Virus record (IMG/VR): IMGVR_UViG_3300020436_000041
Location: 1 to 33,282 of that record
From: a virus
Direction: 5' to 3' (one strand)
Length of the DNA stretch: 33,282 nt
In this document: positions 30,892-33,282 of the stretch, piece after piece
Numbering within the stretch: the stretch's first letter is position 1
How the letters are laid out: each line of letters starts with the position of its first letter
The notes under the pieces: model-generated
The model's input: the letters and a program-made list of their open reading frames with translations, nothing else
Database searches by the model: none
Told to the model about the DNA's origin: nothing
Position numbers and translations under genes: made by a program

Positions 30892-30911
30892 ATGTTAAAG
30901 TTTTGTTAAAG
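30892..30911 (+). promoter_or_regulatory. ATGTTAAA / TTGTTAAA pair upstream of the cassette promoter
   Basis: Two copies (30892-30899 and 30903-30910), 11 bases apart, one helical turn. The first copy starts 45 bases before the -7 box at 30937. The core is the reverse complement of the TTTAACAT repeats. Confidence 0.65.
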
Positions 30912-30936
30912 AATTAGTATTTCACAATTTTGTTAG

Positions 30937-30944
30937 TATCTTTG
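30937..30944 (+). promoter_or_regulatory. TATCTTTG -7 box of the small-gene cassette
   Basis: TATCTTTG fits TAnnTTTG; no TTTG lies at the -33 position, where TTAG is found at best. The ATGTTAAA pair lies just upstream, so the promoter may need an activator. Transcription would start near 30951. Confidence 0.55.
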
Positions 30945-30971
30945 GGGTATTAATAACAAAAATTAAAAAAC

Positions 30972-31163
30972 ATGACAACAGAAGAAAGATTTGAACAAGT
31001 AGCTTATTGGTATAACCAAGTAGATGGTTGTTCACTTTGTAGCGTAGTAGACGCATTATTTCAAGAGATTAACGAGCAGATGAGAGAAGCTGAAGTGCCT
31101 GAAGAATATTATCAAGAGGTGTTTAGTTTAGTGAATGAAGATTATACAATTAAAAGAAATTAA
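30972..31163 (+). CDS. 63-residue acidic hypothetical protein
   Basis: First gene of the tiny-gene cassette. It is acidic and helical, with two Cys in DGCSLCSVVDALFQ. No motif was recognised. It may be an early host-takeover protein; that is inference from size and place only. Confidence 0.55.
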   Translation: MTTEERFEQVAYWYNQVDGCSLCSVVDALFQEINEQMREAEVPEEYYQEVFSLVNEDYTIKRN

Positions 31164-31164
31164 T

Positions 31165-31368
31165 ATGGAGTTTCAAAGAAAATTACAAAACATATTGTAT
31201 AATAGGATTGACTCAAACTACACTTTAATAAAAGAGTTAGTAGCTATTATCCAAGATGTTGCAGAGGATAATGATATGAACCTTGAAGCAGATGAAGTAT
31301 ATTACGGAGCTTTAGAGCATATCTCTGATGAGATTGCTGAATCAATGCTACAAAACGAAATAACTTAA
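31165..31368 (+). CDS. 67-residue acidic hypothetical protein
   Basis: I chose the ATG at 31165, one base after the previous stop; an in-frame ATG 10 codons upstream would overlap the preceding gene. The product is helical and acidic (LVAIIQDVAEDNDMNLEADE). No family was recognised. Confidence 0.55.
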   Translation: MEFQRKLQNILYNRIDSNYTLIKELVAIIQDVAEDNDMNLEADEVYYGALEHISDEIAESMLQNEIT

Positions 31369-31369
31369 T

Positions 31370-31600
31370 ATGGATATATATGAGATAAAAGAAAGGAGTA
31401 AGGAGTCAGCTCCTCACTTCTTTAGCAAGGAAACTTTAAAGTTCTTTGGACAAAGAATGAGTAGTTTCAGAGTACATAAAGTCAATAAGTATGAGTATTA
31501 TATAAATGCTCCAAGCTATTTGAATGGTAAGCTTATGGGGTATACTGAAAGATTATTTGACACAAGAACCAATGAGTTAAAATTTATAAAAGATGAATAA
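31370..31600 (+). CDS. 76-residue hypothetical protein
   Basis: A basic, probably alpha/beta protein (KFFGQRMSSFRVHKVNKYEY; YINAPSYLNGKLMGYTERLF) one base after its neighbour's stop. It overlaps the next gene by eight bases. Function unknown. Confidence 0.55.
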   Translation: MDIYEIKERSKESAPHFFSKETLKFFGQRMSSFRVHKVNKYEYYINAPSYLNGKLMGYTERLFDTRTNELKFIKDE

Positions 31601-31793
31601 AAACATAAACGAAACAATAAAAGATGAGTTCCTTCATTATGATGAGGGAGAGCTTGACAGAGTTTTAAGCATGACAAAAGAAGAGCTTCTTTACAGCTTG
31701 TTAATGTGGAGAAGGGTAGCGTATGAGTTTGGTTACAGAGACTCAAATCAAACTTTGTTAAGAAGAACAATTAAAAAAGGTAAAATTATTTAA
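31593..31793 (+). CDS. 66-residue hypothetical protein
   Basis: Acidic first half and basic last third (LLYSLLMWRRVAYEFGYRDS; LLRRTIKKGKII). It starts inside the end of the preceding gene. No motif was recognised. Confidence 0.5.
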   Translation: MNKNINETIKDEFLHYDEGELDRVLSMTKEELLYSLLMWRRVAYEFGYRDSNQTLLRRTIKKGKII

Positions 31794-31795
31794 TT

Positions 31796-31966
31796 ATGGA
31801 CAAGAGTAATTACATTAAAACAGGGCTTATACCCTCAGCTTTTTCTATGCCTGTTTATCATACTATAGTAGATGATAAAATATACTTTGACTTTGACAGG
31901 CTTGACGAAATATATCGACACCACATAGAACAATTAAAAATAATAGAACATGGAAACAACCAATAA
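31796..31966 (+). CDS. 56-residue hypothetical protein
   Basis: A short frame in the gap between 31793 and 31950, overlapping the next gene by 17 bases. The sequence has a beta-like middle (MPVYHTIVDDKIYFDFDRLD) and a helix at the end. Unknown. Confidence 0.5.
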   Translation: MDKSNYIKTGLIPSAFSMPVYHTIVDDKIYFDFDRLDEIYRHHIEQLKIIEHGNNQ

Positions 31967-32369
31967 AACCTACTACATAGAGATTGTGAATTACCCTTTG
32001 GGATTTGAAGGTTTTGCAGAGGTTAAGCCGTACAAAAGTTATGGCAATAATCTTAAAGAAGCTCAAAATGATTTTGAGGAATTCTGCTTGTTTAACGAGA
32101 ATGTTAGAGATAGCGTAATTCAGTTATACGAGTATGACGAAGAATTATATATGGACACATTAATAAAAAGTTATTGCAGTAATCTTAAAGAAGACACGAA
32201 ACATATTTACAATATTTATTGGACAGATAGTTACGGCAATAAGGATTTTGTAGCAAGCACCTATGATGTTAATAAGTGGTTAGAAGAAAACAATAAACAA
32301 AGAATGGCAGACGGAAGTGAGCCAGAAAGTATAACAGAATTTCAAATAGAAAAAAGAATAATAACATGA
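31950..32369 (+). CDS. 139-residue acidic hypothetical protein
   Basis: The largest member of the cassette: acidic, with aromatic and polar residues (YYIEIVNYPLGFEGFAEVKP; IYNIYWTDSYGNKDFVASTY). It overlaps both neighbours. No family was recognised; the acidic, compact look is common in phage inhibitors of host or defence proteins, but this is only a possibility. Confidence 0.55.
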   Translation: METTNKTYYIEIVNYPLGFEGFAEVKPYKSYGNNLKEAQNDFEEFCLFNENVRDSVIQLYEYDEELYMDTLIKSYCSNLKEDTKHIYNIYWTDSYGNKDFVASTYDVNKWLEENNKQRMADGSEPESITEFQIEKRIIT

Positions 32370-32581
32370 GAAAAAAATATAAGAAAGTAATTGATTTTTA
32401 TAATCAAACTGACTCAGAACAAAAGAGGTATTTTTTAGAGTTAATAAGTGATAAAATAACTATTCCTACTCAAAAAGATAAGGGGGTTGTAGTTTATAAT
32501 TTAGATGAGGAACTTCCTGTTATTATAAACGGAATCTTTTTTCAGCTAAATACAGAAGCATGGAGGAGTTTAAAAAAATGA
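32366..32581 (+). CDS. 71-residue hypothetical protein
   Basis: Begins with a basic helix (RKKYKKVIDFYNQTDSEQKR) and continues with beta-like segments (GVVVYNLDEELPVIINGIFF). The start overlaps the previous gene (ATGA). Unknown. Confidence 0.5.
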   Translation: MRKKYKKVIDFYNQTDSEQKRYFLELISDKITIPTQKDKGVVVYNLDEELPVIINGIFFQLNTEAWRSLKK

Positions 32582-32584
32582 AGC

Positions 32585-32713
32585 ATGAGAGATAGATACG
32601 AAATGATTAGAGACTCAGTTCAAAAGTTTATGGAGAGGCCTGTACTCTCTGTATTTCAAGCTCTATTAATTTATTTAATATGGGCTGTAGTTTTATTTTT
32701 GGTTTTTGTTTAA
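32585..32713 (+). CDS. 42-residue membrane mini-protein
   Basis: The last frame of the cassette. The first 20 residues are charged, and the remainder is one hydrophobic segment (VFQALLIYLIWAVVLFLVFV), so it should be a C-terminally anchored inner-membrane peptide. Its stop codon TAA lies inside the first TTTAACATG copy of the second array, so gene end and repeat are fused. Possible roles are superinfection exclusion or lysis timing; not proven. Confidence 0.55.
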   Translation: MRDRYEMIRDSVQKFMERPVLSVFQALLIYLIWAVVLFLVFV

Positions 32714-32802
32714 CATGAGGGGGGAAATTTTTTTCCTCCCTTGTTTAACATGAACCTTCTTTAACATGGAGCTGTTTAACATGATGTCCTCTGTTTAACA
32801 TG
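32709..32802 (+). repeat. TTTAACATG array, second cluster (5 copies)
   Basis: Copies start at 32709, 32744, 32760, 32775 and 32794. The 35-base step between the first two contains a G/C-rich hairpin (32717-32741), and the others are 16, 15 and 19 bases apart. Flanks again pair across the core, for example CCTC ... GAGG around the last copy. Confidence 0.85.
32717..32741 (+). terminator. G/C-rich hairpin after the small-gene cassette
   Basis: The G-rich GGGGGGAAA pairs with TTTCCTCCC over a short T loop, one pair being G-U. Only a weak T-rich stretch follows, so termination is plausible but not canonical. Confidence 0.5.
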
Positions 32803-32812
32803 AGGGTACTCC

Positions 32813-32858
32813 TTTTTTGTTGGAGGGGTATCCTGGTAATCTTTTTTTGTTGGAGGGG
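32813..32858 (+). repeat. two copies of TTTTTTGTTGGAGGGG
   Basis: Identical 16-base copies at 32813-32828 and 32843-32858, 30 bases apart. The first is preceded by CTCC, which can pair with GGAG in the repeat to make a small hairpin. Confidence 0.75.
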
Positions 32859-32862
32859 GTAA

Positions 32863-32882
32863 ATGTTAAAATTATGTTAAAG
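32863..32882 (+). repeat. ATGTTAAA tandem pair
   Basis: ATGTTAAA at 32863-32870 and 32874-32881, 11 bases apart. No matching -7 box lies 45 bases downstream, so this pair may be a binding site not tied to a promoter. Confidence 0.6.
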
Positions 32883-33124
32883 TTTTGCACAGCTTAAAAA
32901 TATTTATTACAGAGTTTTCTCCTGTGATTTGGTGCAATTCTATGACAAAAAAAAACTAGTAGAAAAATATAAATTATTTTGGTAGTGTAAAAATAATTTT
33001 GTATGGGCTTAAAATAAGCCGTTTTAAGAGCTTTTAACCCTTCGCTAGTATATAGATATTAAAAAGCTGAGAAAGTGCATTAAACGAAATTTACCAGAGA
33101 AGAAACAAAAAAAATAATCGGTAA

Positions 33125-33155
33125 ATGTTAAAATTTATGTTAAAATTATGTTAAA
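33125..33155 (+). repeat. ATGTTAAA tandem triplet
   Basis: Perfect copies at 33125, 33137 and 33148 (steps of 12 and 11 bases). This is the longest run of this motif in the window. Confidence 0.7.
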
Positions 33156-33216
33156 ATGTATACAACCTATTAAAATTTTTCGTATAAAAGAAAGTAAATC
33201 AAACGAATTAACGCAA

Positions 33217-33236
33217 ATGTTAAAATTTTGTTAAAG
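33217..33236 (+). promoter_or_regulatory. ATGTTAAA / TTGTTAAA pair before the right-edge promoter
   Basis: Copies at 33217-33224 and 33228-33235, 11 bases apart, the first 46 bases before the -7 box at 33263. The arrangement repeats that at 30892-30944. Confidence 0.65.
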
Positions 33237-33237
33237 T

Positions 33238-33270
33238 TTTGGAATATTAACAATTATGTTTATATATTTG
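33238..33270 (+). promoter_or_regulatory. promoter at the right edge of the window
   Basis: TTTG (33238-33241), a 21-base spacer and TATATTTG (33263-33270). Transcription would begin near 33277, five bases before the window ends, so the target lies beyond the edge or, if the genome is circular, in the 1-334 leader. Confidence 0.7.
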
Positions 33271-33282
33271 TTCAAGTTCTTT

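Larger units (their letters stand above)
30679..30971. other. gene-free region after the terminase gene
   Basis: About 290 bases with no supportable gene. It contains five TTTAACATG repeats (30684-30758), a stem-loop (CTTGATT 30798-30804 with AATCAAG 30815-30821), a TCGTGCGTGCGTG stretch near 30858-30870, an ATGTTAAA / TTGTTAAA pair (30892-30910) and a -7 box (30937-30944) leading to the gene at 30972. Confidence 0.7.
32714..33282. other. gene-free right end with repeats and a promoter
   Basis: About 570 bases without a supportable gene on either strand. It has four TTTAACATG copies, two TTTTTTGTTGGAGGGG repeats, seven ATGTTAAA-type motifs in 11-12 base steps, and a promoter at the very edge. 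It could be an origin and control region. Confidence 0.65.

Noticed and set aside
1-33282. tRNA genes, integrase or repressor
   Set aside because: No cloverleaf-like segments with a TTCRA loop in the gene-free regions, and no recombinase or CI-like motif in any frame; reading was by eye, so a scan with a tRNA finder would be decisive.
33240-33282. Direct terminal repeat with the window start
   Set aside because: The last bases (ending CAAGTTCTTT) and the first bases (AGTTTGGGTA) share no repeat of useful length.

Overview
The window looks like a nearly complete genome of a lytic tailed phage (siphovirus-like, HK97-type capsid) that infects a member of the Bacteroidetes, most likely a marine flavobacterium. 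The evidence is as follows. Every supported gene lies on the + strand with almost no spacing, many starts overlap the previous stop (TAATG or ATGA), and base composition is strongly AT-rich. Start codons lack Shine-Dalgarno sequences, and intergenic regions carry the Bacteroidetes-type promoter (TTTG, 19-21 bases, TAnnTTTG). Signal peptides end in A/S-Q. I saw no integrase, repressor, tRNA gene or DNA polymerase.

Layout. 1-334 is a gene-free leader with candidate promoters. 335-9451 holds the tail assembly chaperone (with a -1 frameshift extension), neck and tail proteins, a short tape-measure-like protein, a multidomain capsid protease and two conserved mini-genes. 9508-11581 holds an acidic scaffold-like protein, the major capsid protein and the probable major tail protein; the last two are each followed by a strong terminator. 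11673-19050 holds a large probable tail protein, the portal, a head-tail connector, a glycosyltransferase-like enzyme and receptor-binding-type tail proteins. 19047-21984 is a lysis and envelope cassette: a TM protein, three overlapping exported proteins, an M15 peptidase and a holin. 22149-29056 is the replication and expression region: ERF recombinase, SSB, RecA-like ATPase, RusA, a sigma-like factor, a metallophosphoesterase, a MazZ-like pyrophosphohydrolase, a FEN-type exonuclease and a protein with a DnaA domain IV-like motif. 29073-30678 encodes small and large terminase. 30972-32713 is a cassette of eight tiny unknown genes, bracketed by two gene-free regions full of TTTAACATG / ATGTTAAA repeats.

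How it fits together. The morphogenesis genes share a CGTTATCA element that sits exactly 4 bases before the ATG in four of five cases. The replication region is preceded by ordinary host-type promoters. The cassette promoter and the promoter at the right edge each carry the same tandem ATGTTAAA pair at the same distance from the -7 box. The phage's own sigma-like factor and DnaA-like protein are candidate readers of these elements, but that link is inference.

The most interesting signals are (1) the CGTTATCA start-proximal element of late genes, (2) the roughly 17-base periodic TTTAACATG arrays flanking the tiny-gene cassette, (3) the 11-base-spaced ATGTTAAA pairs locked to promoters, (4) the programmed frameshift in the tail chaperone, and (5) an identical style of C-terminal tail (SYYYY...G.G.G) on two unrelated tail proteins. 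All family assignments come from reading motifs by eye, without database searches.
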